A stretch of 64,000 nucleotides of DNA from Prototheca cutis (taxonomy: Eukaryota; Chlorophyta; Trebouxiophyceae; Chlorellales; Chlorellaceae). Positions 11,525-22,297 of the stretch are shown here, one piece after another (position 1 is the stretch's first letter; each line of letters opens with the position of its first letter). The DNA is taken from contig BCIH01000009.1 of NCBI GenBank assembly GCA_002897115.2, positions 564,415 through 628,414 of the forward strand, given 5' to 3'. A program made the position numbers and the translations under genes. The notes beneath the pieces are model-generated. The model was not told the origin of the DNA, ran no database searches, and worked only from the letters and a program-made list of their open reading frames with translations.

Positions 11525-11529
11525 TGTAA
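11525..11529 (+). terminator. Candidate poly(A) signal TGTAA for EB1
   Basis: TGTAA about 105 bases after the EB1 stop and within the short spacer to the convergent QCR9 gene. Confidence 0.45.
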
Positions 11530-11604
11530 TGTTTCGCTTCTTCTTCTACAATCAACGAGCCAGCAAGGCGTCACAGCGGCGGGAGGGGGGAGGCATCCGG
11601 CAAA

Positions 11605-12107
11605 TCATGCGTTCGCCTCCTGCTCGGCCACGATATCCTTGAAGAGCTTCTGCGCAACGAGGGGGGTTGACGAGCAGCAGAGATCGGCCAGGAAGAACTC
11701 GGAAAAGCAAAATGATTCCTGCTAACACACTCTTCATAATGCAGGCACAGGCTCCCGCTCCCAGAACCGCCCTCACGCACCCCCTTGTTGTTGGACTCCC
11801 ACAGGGACTCCCCCAGGCTGTCAAAGGCCCGCGTGCCGAAGAAAGCACCGGTCAGCACAAATCCTGCGCATGTGTGGGTGGTATCGGCTGAGTTGCGCGT
11901 CCAGGTTTGCCCGGCCAGGTCCTGCGAGCACGCCTCGCCCAGCCCATGACTCACCGATGTTGATGCTGTTCCTCCGCCCAAGGATCTGTGGAGGCGGGTG
12001 TGGCGCGCAATCAGTGAGTATGATGGACCTAGACCTCTTTGCAATCACGTCGGCCCACGCAGCCGAGGCGCTGCGCGCACCTGGTACAGAGAGTCGAGCA
12101 GGGCCAT
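11605..12107 (-). CDS. QCR9: Cytochrome b-c1 complex subunit 9 (QCR9/UQCR10)
   Basis: Small single-helix subunit of mitochondrial respiratory complex III. Four exons on the minus strand, 12081-12107, 11955-11985, 11781-11863 and 11605-11649, join in frame to about 61 residues, the normal family size. It starts MALLDSLYQ and continues RRNSINI, then the hydrophobic GFVLTGAFFGTRAFD. The family hallmark LWESNNKGKLFKDI follows, and it ends AEQEANA. The hallmark W-x-x-x-N-K-G-K-L-x-K-D is shared with yeast Qcr9 and animal UQCR10. All four exons are too short to stand out as open frames. The gene is convergent with EB1 (185 bp between stops) and divergent from U2AF35. Confidence 0.85.
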
Positions 12108-12425
12108 GGCGACGAGTCCTCTTGTGAACGGTGGGAACCCTCCCTGCACAAGTCGGCTTGCAACGGCACCACAATATATCGCACAGTAGAGCTGAAGTCC
12201 GCCACGCCAGGGTTCTTTAGGGATGGCTCCACTGTGCGGGTGGTGGGCATGGCGGGCAGGCAGGGCCGAGGAGCCCAGTGTGTCGCCACCCAATCATCCC
12301 TGCCGGCCGATGAATTTCCGCCCGGCCAGGGTGGCCAAACAGCACCCGTCTGTGCCCATTCTGCGTTGTTGGCTGATGTTTTCTCAGGCATTTTGAGCGT
12401 TTAGTATCGTTCAAGGCTCGGCAGG
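12108..12425. promoter_or_regulatory. Compact divergent promoter of QCR9 and U2AF35
   Basis: 318 bp between the two start codons, no coding signal. Both promoters must fit in this stretch. No specific element recognised. Confidence 0.4.
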
Positions 12426-14167
12426 ATGGCGGAACATCTTGCGAGCATCTTCGGAACGGAGAAGGATCGAGTGAACTGCCCCTTCTACTTCAAGATTGGG
12501 TGAGCGGGGGCTACGGACAGTGCAATGCGTGTAGGCATGGCGTGCACGGTCATGGACATCGCGAAACCTCATGCGCCGACTCACCCTTCCCACTTGCACC
12601 CTCCCTATCTTACCAGGGCCTGCCGCCATGGCGACCGCTGCTCCCGGCTCCACAACCGGCCCACCATCAGCCCCACGCTGCTCCTCCAGAATCTTTACCA
12701 GAACCCGGTGCTGAACGCGCCCCTGGGACCTGATGGGCTGCCGCTGCCCGTTGACCCCAAGAAGGTCCAGGAGTTCTTCGAGGTCTGTCTCAGAGAGTGT
12801 TGTCCTTCCGGAGGTTTCTAGGGTTGGGCAGGGGGCTTGTCAAGTGGCTGCACGGGCGTTTGGGGCCATGCCCATGCGAGATGATTGTGTATGTGGTGGT
12901 GGCGGGAGGAGGGAGTGTCGCTCATAAGTATGGCAGTTTTGTGTCACGGCACCGGTGGCCGCACTTGGGGGGGGGGGGGGGGGGGGGGCGGTGGCATCGG
13001 GCTTGGGGAAGTGGACACTTCGCTGCAGTCCAGGGCCGTGAAGTAATATACGTTGTCGTCCTTGTCAGCACCCTGGAAACTGATGTACCGGGTGCGGGGG
13101 GGGGGGTGCAGATGCAGCAGTGTGGCACCACCACGAACCTGTCAGCCCCCTCGCTCATAGTTCTTTTTCACTTGCAAGAAACAGCCCACTGACACCCCTC
13201 CAACCCCCGCCCTCCCAAACGTCAGGACTTTTACGAGGATATTTTCCTGGAGCTGGCCGAGGGCGGCGAGATTGAGTACTTGAATGTGTGTGATAACTTG
13301 GCCGACCACATGGTTGGGAATTGCTACGTCAAGTTTCGGGACGAGGAGGCAGCGGCTCGGGCGCTGCAGTCGCTGCAGGGCCGTTACTACGCCGGCAAGC
13401 CCATTGTGGCCGAATTCTCGCCCGTGACTGATTTCCGGGAGGCCACGTGCCGGCAGTATGAGGAGGGCACCTGCGGCCGCGGCGGCTACTGCAATTTCAT
13501 GCATGTCCGGCCCGTGTCCAAGGCGCTGCGGAAGCAGCTGTTTGGCCGGTACCGCGACGGGACAGGCGGCTCCACACGCTTCCACGACCGCGCTGGCGGC
13601 CGCGACCGTGGGCGCGACGGGCGCTACGGCGGCTACGGCGGTGGCGGTGGTGGCTACGGCGGCGGCCGGTTCGAGGACCGGGGTCGGCCGCGCTACGGCG
13701 GTGGCGGCGGCTATGGTGGTGGTGGCCGTTATGGCAGTCGTGATAGTTCAGCCGAGCGCCGGGCAAACATCGCGCGGTGGAACGCCGAAGCTGCTGCACG
13801 TGCCGGGGGCGCGTCGTCTTCAGGCGGTGCCGCGCCTGCGGCAGGGGCCCCGCCGGCGCCGATGCCAGCGGAGTCCGTGCCTGGCGGCTACGGCGCACCT
13901 CCCTTGCAGGCCAATGCCCCCATCGGCATGCCCGCCGCTGCGCCGGCGATACCGATGCAGCCGGCTTACGGCATGCCCCAGCCCGCAGCCGCGTTTGCGC
14001 AGCAGGCACAGTATGCACCGCCTCCGTCATACGGCGGCGGCGGCGGTGGACGGGGCTACGGCGCCGGCGGCGGCGGCTTCGGTGGTGGACCGGGGGGAGG
14101 TTCTGGGGCCAACACTGTCCCCATTGCAAACCCCAGGACGTTTGCCTACCAACAGCAGCCGCAGTGA
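12426..14167 (+). CDS. U2AF1: U2 snRNP auxiliary factor small subunit (U2AF35)
   Basis: Recognises the AG of 3' splice sites together with U2AF65. Exons 12426-12499, 12617-12782 and 13226-14167, about 393 residues. Order of domains: first CCCH zinc finger ([20 protein letters not shown]), a UHM-type RRM ([40 protein letters not shown]), second CCCH finger ([19 protein letters not shown]), then [15 protein letters not shown]. Instead of the usual arginine-serine tail it has a long glycine/tyrosine-rich tail ([19 protein letters not shown], from about 13620) and an alanine/proline/glycine-rich end. The start ATG follows GCAGG and gives the conserved [18 protein letters not shown]. Intron 2 holds a long G tract near 12967 and another near 13096. 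Confidence 0.95.
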
Positions 14168-14566
14168 CGGCCGTTCAGTTGATGTGCTGTGATTGCATGT
14201 ACCCACAGGTTCTGGTCGTAGGTTGGTTGATCTTTCCCCTGAGAAGTTTCAGTCCTGGCTGGGGGACCTGGGACCGTCCAAGGGAAAGAGGTTCGATCAG
14301 CTTCCTGCCGTCTCCTTGTCGGATCTCGTGGCACATGCCTCGACAACCGGCCTCGAATCGACATCTGTGGCTTCGCACGCACCAACGTCAAGGGAATGAA
14401 CTCTCATGGTAAATGACACGTAAAGTAAGGGCCGATGAAGTCTGCTTGTTTGGACACTCACCATCCCCGCGTTTGGGCGGTTTGAACAACGACAGTTGTT
14501 AACCACCTGGGACGGCAGGGTTGTCCAATAGGTTGAAAGACCCGAGTCCCCCAGGCGGCTTACAAA
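14168..14566. other. Spacer between U2AF35 and the orphan gene
   Basis: About 400 bp with no convincing coding exon or repeat. It should hold the U2AF35 3' UTR and the promoter of the small gene at 14567. Confidence 0.4.
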
Positions 14567-14857
14567 ATGACTTCCAACGCATATCTGGACAAGGAGAACG
14601 TGGACACTGGCGCTCTGCAGGGCATGGAGGAACTGGGAGGCGTGTCGGATCTGGCGCCGTGTTTCGACGGGTCGGTGCCGGCCAAAGCCAGTCGACCGGC
14701 CCGGACCTGGCAGAATCCTACCTATGGCTGGTCCAAGCAGGCACCCTGCACGTCATCGACAGATGATCAGCTGATCCCTGCGTGCCGTGGCGAGTCCTGC
14801 GGCCCTATCGTTGCGGAGCGCCCTGTGTACACCACCTTTAGCAACGACCTGTTCTGA
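14567..14857 (+). CDS. Small protein of unknown function, single exon
   Basis: An intronless 96-codon frame starting MTSNAYLDKENVDTG and ending VYTTFSNDLF. The ATG follows ACAAA, a good eukaryotic context. The product is soluble, acidic at the N-terminus, has no signal peptide or membrane segment, and contains four cysteines, two of them in CRGESC. I do not recognise a family. Lack of introns sets it apart from every neighbour. It lies between U2AF35 (same strand, 399 bp upstream) and the 3' end of PIP5K (opposite strand, 172 bp away). It could be a lineage-specific gene; it could also be chance, though the start context and position within an otherwise empty gap argue for a gene. Confidence 0.5.
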   Translation: MTSNAYLDKENVDTGALQGMEELGGVSDLAPCFDGSVPAKASRPARTWQNPTYGWSKQAPCTSSTDDQLIPACRGESCGPIVAERPVYTTFSNDLF

Positions 14858-15029
14858 GACCTTTGCTTGCCCAGCTGCCGTGCATTTGCCGAGTGGTCCT
14901 GACGCCCACCACACTGAGAATATGTGCTTGTTTCCATCAGTACCAGAGAGTGAGAGAGAGGAACAAAAATGGGATCACAGTGCCACGTCTGCAAGGTATT
15001 TCGGTTTGGACATTGTCCCATCTAGTGTG

Positions 15030-18000
15030 TCAGTCCTTGAGGCTGGGTCCGGGGACAAACAGCTCGCCAATCGTGTCCATGAATCGTCGGGCGTAGGCTG
15101 GTGCGCTGACCACCGAGATCTCTGCGCCGCGGTGTATCTGAGTCTTGGCGATGTGCTCGATGCGCTTGCGCAGGTTGTATTCCTGCAGGAAATCGATGAT
15201 GGCAAAGTAGAGCAGCACGGGCTGAGGCCGTGCCCCCGCCGCGCCCTCCCCTGCCACCTGTACCGCCAGCGCAGGGACCCCCATGCCCCAGCTCCGCACG
15301 GCCCCCACATCACCCTCGTCCTCTGAAGGACGCGGGAGCACGCTCGTCCGCGGCGTGGCCCCGCCTTCCAGACCCAGCCGGCTCCGCCCCGGTACGGGTG
15401 GTGTCCCGCCCAGCGGCGACGACCGTGGTGCGTTGTCGGCGGCCCGGTCCCTGTTCGCCGCCGCCGCCGCCTCGACGAGCGGCGGCGTGCCGGGAGTGCT
15501 GGCCCCCGCGGCTGCCGCGGCCAGCGACTGCATCCTCGTCAGCAGCGAATGGGAGCGTGTTCCTGTGGCCGAGCGGATGGGGATGCACACCTCTTCCACC
15601 ACGCTCAACTGCCGAGACAGCACCTGCTGCACTTGCTGCAGTATGTATTGTGGAGTCGCGGGTTTTGAAGCCTGTTCTCGTTATCGTAAGGGTGTATCTG
15701 TGGGTGCCATCTACATATGCATTTTGTCGTCAAGCCCCCCCCCCCCCCCCCCAGCCCCTCCAAACCCCCCAAAACCATAGAAAATCCACCGGACCTGATC
15801 GGGCATGCGGGTGTCGTCATGGAGGGAGAGGCGGACGGCGCTCTGCCAGGCGGCGACCGAGCTGCGCCCCACGCGGGTGACGATGCTGGCGGCGGACCGC
15901 AGGGCTTCATTGCCCACGGCACCAGAGGCCGTGGCGGCTAGGCGCGCCGACTGCAGCGCGGCGGCCAGGCCCGCGGCGCCGTCACGGGGGGCGCCCCAGC
16001 TGGTGTCGGGCGGCACGGGCGCAGCCAGGAGGGGACCCGCGTTTGAGCCCCAGGTGCCAAAGGGTGGTGCCCAGTGCGTGTTTCCCCACCCAACAAAGTG
16101 CACACCCAGGAGCAGCGAGTAGTCCATGACATTGAGCGATTCAAGCAGCGCGCAATCCGACGCAAGCTGCGCCATCACGGCAGCATGCGTCGCTGCAGGC
16201 AACACAAATTTGACGTCCACATCAAGGTCTTTGAGCGTCACAAACGGCTCGGTCGTCCGACGGTCACCCGCTGTCCGGCCGTACGTCGAACCCTTCAAGT
16301 CGTACCGCCGGTGCAGCCGCAGGTGCGATGGCATCGCATTCTCCATGATCAAGAAACGCACCTGCTTGAACAGGGGTTTTTGAGGGCTTTTCCAATGGGA
16401 GGAGTGGGTTGAGCGGCAATGTCTTGTGTGTTCCAGCGAGAAAGGTGGCATTTACTGTGTAGGAACAATAAATAAATCAACGCAAACAAACAATCAAGCA
16501 GGTGCCCTTCTCCCTCTTCTTCCCCTAGCCGCTCACGTACCCTGCGGCCTAGGAGCGGGGACACGCGGTGCACGCCGTAGAAGCGGACCAGCAGGGTGTG
16601 CCGGTGTGCCGTAACGTGCTCGAAATAGGCAGGAATGAGCTGCAGGATGACCTGCATCTCCTCCTTGCGGACCGTCTTGGCCAAAAATCTGGACGGGTTG
16701 AGGATGGGTGGGCAATTGAGGGCACCTGGCTGGGAGGCATTTCCACCAGCCAGGCAGGCCCCCCCCGCGCCCCAACACACACCCACCCACCTGTCATCCT
16801 CGGACATGAGGAAGATGCTGCCGCTCTTCCCAGGCGAGGGCAGCAACCGCAGCGCTTCCCCGCCAGTCATGGACAGCAGAAAATCCCTGTTGTCGATGCC
16901 AAACGCCTCTCGCAAGCCCTTGAATACGGCGGGAAGGTAGTCTTTCCAGGTAAAAGCAGGCACCGAGCCCGTGGCAGGGATGTGCTGTTTGGTGATTTTT
17001 CCGTCTTTTGTTTTTGGGTTTGCCCCCGTCCTCCCCTGCATGATGTTTGCTGGTGAGTAGTGGGAACGACGACAAAGAGGGTTGCCTCGAGCTGGGCTGG
17101 AGACTGGCCCGCCTGGCAAGCTGGCAGTTTCTTTGCACGCCAGCGGCCACCCTCCCTTCCCGCACGCCTGGCGCGACACAATCCATGGCAGCACCACCGC
17201 TCCCTGCGCAATCCCGCACCGCGTTTTGGCTCTGGGCGATGGAGTACGTCAGCCCCAGCTGGAGTTGCTGCACCAGGTCAAAGCTGCGATGACCCCGGTA
17301 CACCGGCTCCCCAGGCCTTGGCGCCTTGTAGTGCTCCTTGGCTGCCATGAGCGGAGGGGACAGGACACGTAGAGTGGTCAGATGGAAGTGGTTTCCATTG
17401 CTCTCTTTGACTGTGGCACACGCACACACGCACGCACGCACGCACGCACGCACGCGCACATGTCTTACAGTCAATGGCTCAAGAACAGGCATCCTAACCA
17501 CGCCTCTCAACAACCACCGCTATCGGGCACGACAACCCACCTCGTCGCTTGGCCTTCTTGGCGCCCTTGAGCTTGAAGTGCTGGCCTTCAACTTCGATCA
17601 GGTCTTGTCGGACAAGCTGGCCATGCTCATACTCGCACATCGTCAGTGTGTTGGGGCTGCAAAGAAGAAAAAGGGGATTCGTAAATAAGGGCGCTGCCGT
17701 CCTAGCATTGTTGTGTTCAACCACGCACTGTAGTTTTGCCCCTCAAGAATTCCCCCCACCCCTCAGGCGTTTACTTGGTTCGCGTGTGGACAATCTCGCC
17801 GTGCATCCTCCCCTTGTCCCAGGTTCCATAAAAGGTGCCCTCTGCCTCTGTGCCAACGTAGACGCCGGACCCTTGGGCGTGTCCCGCGGCGAGCGCGCCC
17901 TCGTAGCGGGCGCTGCTGGGGAACAGGATGAGACCCCTGCCCTCCAGCCTGCCCCCCTTGACCTCCCCAAAGTAGACCACACCATCGGGCAGGTCCACAC

Positions 18001-18196
18001 GGTGCTCCCCATCTTGCAGAGGTCCCAAGTCCGCGTCGAGCGCGATCAGGGGCCACACGGGGGAAGAGCCCGGAGTCCGTGGAGGTGCTCCAGTGGTGGA
18101 AAAGGGAGAGGACGGATTCTGGATGCTCCCGTCATCCACGGTGCCCTCCGTGCCTGAGGTGGTGGTGGTGCCCCTCGGGGGCGCCACATCCGTCAT
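15030..18196 (-). CDS. PIP5K: Phosphatidylinositol-4-phosphate 5-kinase with N-terminal MORN repeats
   Basis: Makes PI(4,5)P2 at membranes. Seven exons on the minus strand: 17775-18196, 17541-17656, 17220-17341, 16791-17035, 16541-16688, 15795-16361, 15030-15635; all phases agree and give about 741 residues. The N-terminal third has MORN-type repeats (VVYFGEVKGGRLEGRG, ARYEGALAAGHAQGSG, GTFYGTWDKGRMHGEI), a fusion characteristic of plant and green-algal PIP5Ks. The kinase core shows LLPSPGKSGSIFLMSEDDRF (glycine loop), FLAKTVRKEE (catalytic lysine), RYDLKGSTYGR, NVMDYSLLLGVH and, near the end, LYFAIIDFLQEYNLRKRIEH, which includes the IID metal site and start of the activation loop. A low-complexity insert of about 260 residues separates GVH from the IID block. 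Confidence 0.93.
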
Positions 18197-18725
18197 GGAT
18201 GGGTCCCTCCAGACCAGGGGGACCCCTGGCGCAGGTGCCGGTGCTCCACCCTGGCCTTGGCCGGCTGGGTCGGGGAAGATCCAAGACCGTCAACAATATC
18301 CACTCGCCGCTAAAATTTCAACGCCGGGCATGGATCGTCAATGCAGCCTCCACTGGCCGTGGAGCAGGGGACGTGCTGGCGTCGTTGGCCCAGTGGCCGT
18401 TCAGGCCTCCAACCCCCCGGCCCCTGTCGCGACCATTGAGCACGCAGTGTGGAAATGTACAACGCTCACAAACACGGAGAGAATTGGGGATCGGCGCGTC
18501 CATGGCTGGGAAGACGCGCCGGGCGATTGGCAGGGACGAAATTTTTCGTGATCTCGGGCTCGGGTCTCCATGAACAAAGATCGCCCAGACCGGGGCACCC
18601 ACGAGACGAGGTGACAAAGGTCCTCATGCCTGTTCGTCACGAGCTCCCCCATCGTTTCCTCATTTGTACAGACGACTTTGCTACCCCCCACCTCCCCCAT
18701 GTCGTGACGCGCTTGGGAACACCGA
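18197..18725. promoter_or_regulatory. Divergent promoter region of PIP5K and MUB
   Basis: 529 bp between the two starts. Open frames here are fragmentary and lack motifs. I see no recognisable element. Confidence 0.35.
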
Positions 18726-19418
18726 ATGGCGCACCAGGTCTTCGACGTGCGTTTTCGGCATGTCAATGGCGACATCGGCCCGCTCAGCTTCCCTCTCACA
18801 GCCCCCGTGTCGGATGTGAAGTACAGGCTTTGGCAGGAGTGGCCCACAGGTGGCGACGATTCCTGGCAGGGGCGAGGCATGACCTGGCTCCATCTACCCT
18901 CGGGGCTGCTTGCTGAGACCAGCCCGCCACCTTACCCCCACACTCTTGCAGATGGGCCCCTGTCCGCGGAGCGACCCACTAGTCCCATGGAGATTCGGTT
19001 GATATGTAATGGACGGTTTCCTGAGGACGGACAACCACTCAAGAGTACGCTGGGCTTGGCAGTGTGCATGGAACGGCGAAGCGCGACGAGGGGGTACCTG
19101 CATCGTCGAGCGCTGCCGTGCATGATATTTCACGTCTTAGTCCGATGCCATGGCACCCCGTTCCAGGTCTGACATACATTGGCGCTGAGCAGCCCAGTGA
19201 CTTTTTGGTTACTTTCCATGTCATCATTCGTCCGGTCCCGGCTGCCAAGGCATCAGCAGGTGTGCGCCCGGGCGTTGGCATTGACATTTTGGTTGTGACG
19301 CTGCAATGCATGCATGCATGTCGACGCACGTAATCGACTCCCTTATCCCGGGTACCCCTACCCCGCAGGAGAAACGGTGTCGAAATCGTCAAGCAGCGGC
19401 TGCTGCACCATCTGCTGA
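18726..19418 (+). CDS. MUB: Membrane-anchored ubiquitin-fold protein (MUB)
   Basis: Ubiquitin-like protein that plants attach to the plasma membrane by a C-terminal prenyl group and that docks E2 enzymes. Exons 18726-18849, 18952-19044, 19167-19259 and 19369-19418 give 119 residues, the usual MUB size (about 118). The beta-grasp core reads VFDVRFRHVNGDIGPLSFP, VSDVKYRLWQEWPT, MEIRLICNGRFPEDGQPLK, then FLVTFHVIIRPVP. The C-terminus SSGCCTIC ends in a CaaX box (CTIC) preceded by one more cysteine that could be palmitoylated. The CaaX end in the small fourth exon is what separates MUB from other ubiquitin-like proteins. MUBs are known from plants, animals and fungi; the sequence here resembles the plant form. 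Confidence 0.9.
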
Positions 19419-20201
19419 GCTCTGGCGGAGGAAGAGGCGACCGCTGCCGGTCAAGGCGGCATCGCTTCATGGCCCGCAGGCATGGAAGCACGCCATGGAA
19501 ACAGAAACACAGGCCGCGGCTCAGGGCCTCGGCCTTGCCATGCGCTGCAGAGGCCTGCGGACCGGGCGTCGGCTGAGTGGGTGCGCCGCAGGCATGCCGT
19601 CCAGACACCCGCCAGCATAAAAAATGCATTCTCAGAATAATAGGCATTGTGTGCGTGGCTGCTCGGCCGTCGGGCGTTCGTCCTTGTTTTGATAGCATGT
19701 GTGCTGATTATCGAGCCTGGGGGTGCCACGGTTCCCGAGTCCTGCCCCTGGGCCCCATTGTTGCCACCCGAGTTGGGCGGCTTGACCACCCTGGGACGCA
19801 GAGCAGTATCCAGGCTGGGCTGCAGGGAGCCTTCACTTGTGCATGATGACACGGGCTTCCCCGTATTGCTTCCTGCACGCCGCCGCCAACTCGCTCCTGC
19901 TTGTTCCTCTCCTCCAGCGGGCCCCATGGGCCTGCCGGCCACCGGCCTTTTTACCCCCTTTGACAGCATCTGGCACGAGCCTAACCCTGCAGCGGGCTTG
20001 TCATCCCGGTGCACTGCTGCCATGTTTTGAACATGAATTGCAACAACATTATGAGGCTCGAAGGCTGGGTTGGGGACGGACCGGTGGGGATGACTAAAAA
20101 TGGACAACATCAACCGGTGCGAGAGCAGGGTCGGTTTGACGACCAGCCGTTGTCAGAGTTCTTCAAGTGCCGGCAGTGGTGGCACTGCCCCATGCCGGTC
20201 A
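19419..20201. other. Intergenic between convergent MUB and RRP5; one doubtful secreted ORF
   Basis: 783 bp. A 127-codon plus-strand frame at 19647-20030 begins with a hydrophobic stretch (RRAFVLVLIACVLIIEPGGA) that looks like a signal peptide, but the rest has no motif. An overlapping minus-strand frame of 220 codons is equally unremarkable. I cannot say that either is a gene. Notably, no HAT-repeat exons that would complete RRP5 are found here. Confidence 0.3.
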
Positions 20202-22228
20202 TCACTTGCTGTCAGAATCGCCAGCGAGCTCGTCGTCCAGATCCATGGACTCTTCATCGCCCTGTTCCGCTCCCTCGGACTCGCCATCAAGTTCGCTGTC
20301 ATCCTCATTGCTGTCTTCAGGCATCTGCAGGGGTGGGTTGGGTGTCGAGGCAAGCTCCATCGGCAAGCGTCGCCGGGCGGCGGGGACGGCAATGCATGCT
20401 GCGCATCCACACACACATGCACACGGACAAGGCGCCGGGCCACTCTGCTACTCACCTCCTCCTCCTCACTGCCTGCCAGCTCGTCCTCAAAGTCAGAGGG
20501 GGGGCTTTCTTCATCCGAGACATCCTCGTCACCGGCGCCAATGGCCAGCTCGCCCTCAAAATACGAAGGCTTGAGGCCCAGGGACAGCCGCCCCTTTTCA
20601 AGGTCCACCCCCAGTACCCGGGCAATCACCTCTGCAGGCGGTGTGGGTGGCGGGAGGGTTGCCCTTGCTCATGAGATCAGTCATTATTTTTGTTGTGGCA
20701 TCGTAGCAGAGGTGCAGCGGGTGTGTGGGTGCTGTCGCAGTTGAACCACTCCACCCAGCTTCAAATCAACAGCCCAGACCAAAAGCACACAACCGTACTC
20801 ACTCTGGCCCGGGGTGAAGAGTCCCGCCGTGGATTTCACAAAGCGATCGGCGAGTTGTGAACGGTGGGCGAGTCCCACGACACCGCTGTCCTCGAGCCGC
20901 AGAAAGACACCAAATGGCTCGATGCGTGTGACCTCGGCCCGGACGGCCTGCCCCAGCTCCAGGTCCTTGAGCCTGTCCCCGGTCTGCGGCACGGACTTGT
21001 GCCGCGTGCGCCGCGTCAGCTCCACGCGGCCATCGACGATCCGCGCGACGCGGGCCACGAGGAGCTTGCCTGGCGTCATGCCCTCTGGCACGCGGTCCAC
21101 AAAGCTGCCGTCGGCCGCCAGCCGGCCCAGCCGTAGCCGGGCGTCCAGCCCGCGGGCCAGCGTCACAAACACTCCCGCTTTTCCCGTTCCACGAATGTAG
21201 CCCGCAACGACCTGGCCGGGGGTCAGGGCTTCAGCCGTCGCTCCGCGAGGCAGCAGCGCCGGGGCGGGTTCTGATTCCTCGCCGTTCTCGGGCGCATCGG
21301 AGGGTTCAGGTGCACAGGCGGTCCCATGTGCCTCGCACACACCGCCGCTGGAAGGCCGGAGGCTCAGGGTGCACAGCGGCGCACCAGATCCCCCGTCCTT
21401 GCCCGCCCCTCCCTCGACGCCCGTGACGCGAGCCAGGACCCACTGCTTGGGTTCCAGGCCCGCCAGCACATCGGCCCGCAGGCCGTCGTGGATGTCCACC
21501 AGGGGAACACGGCCCGTGCACCGGGAGCCCAGCGCGCACAGCACGCCGCGCCCATCGACAGCCACAATCTGCGCCAGCACCAGCGCACCGACGACTGGCG
21601 GTATACGGGCGGCAGTCAACGTCACGTCGAGCTGCATGTCCGCAGGACTGACGCCGACAACCGTTGCGGCGACGGCCGTGCCGGGCGGGTACCGGGTCAT
21701 CAAACACGGTACCTCCTCGGGCGTCGCTGCTGCAAGGGCCGCGTGGGCCAGACCCCGGATGCCAGGGCCAAAGACGCACCACACGCCCCCAGGCCCGGCC
21801 TCCTGCACCCAGCCCAACAGCCGCTGGCCCACAGCAAGGGTCCGCCAGCCCAGATGCGCGGGCAAGGCCGTACCAGCTGCCGCGGCGGTGAGGGCATCAG
21901 TTCTGGCTGAAACCTCGGCTCTCGCCGAACGCTCCTCGGCCCCGCTACGTGTGTGTGCCGTCACCACCACCTGTTTTTTTTGGTGTGCATTCGTGCGTGT
22001 GTGTATTCTGGGGGGAGAACAGGAGGTTGAATATCTGGACAGAGAAAGGCTGCCAAATAACGCAGAACAGCTTGCGACTACTCCTTCACATGCACCTTGA
22101 TGGTGTCGCCAGCGGTGAGCCGTCCCAGGGGGTTGACCACCTCTGAGACGTCATCCTTGCCAGTGGAAAGCGCGGCGTCTGGGGCACCCTCTGCTTCCGT
22201 CACGCTGAGTCGTGTGTGGTGGCCTGCA

Positions 22229-22297
<69 letters not shown>

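Noticed and set aside
17409..17460. CACG/CA repeat considered as a possible CRISPR-like or satellite array
   Set aside because: Simple 4-base microsatellite inside a PIP5K intron with no unique spacers.
19451..20113. 220-codon minus-strand frame as the missing RRP5 C-terminus
   Set aside because: No HAT-type helices or W-x-x-Y/A-x-x-E spacing; composition is GC-biased filler.
20684..21970. Whole 428-codon minus-strand frame taken as one gene
   Set aside because: It is one long internal exon of RRP5 with S1 repeats; its apparent start and end are intron sequence.
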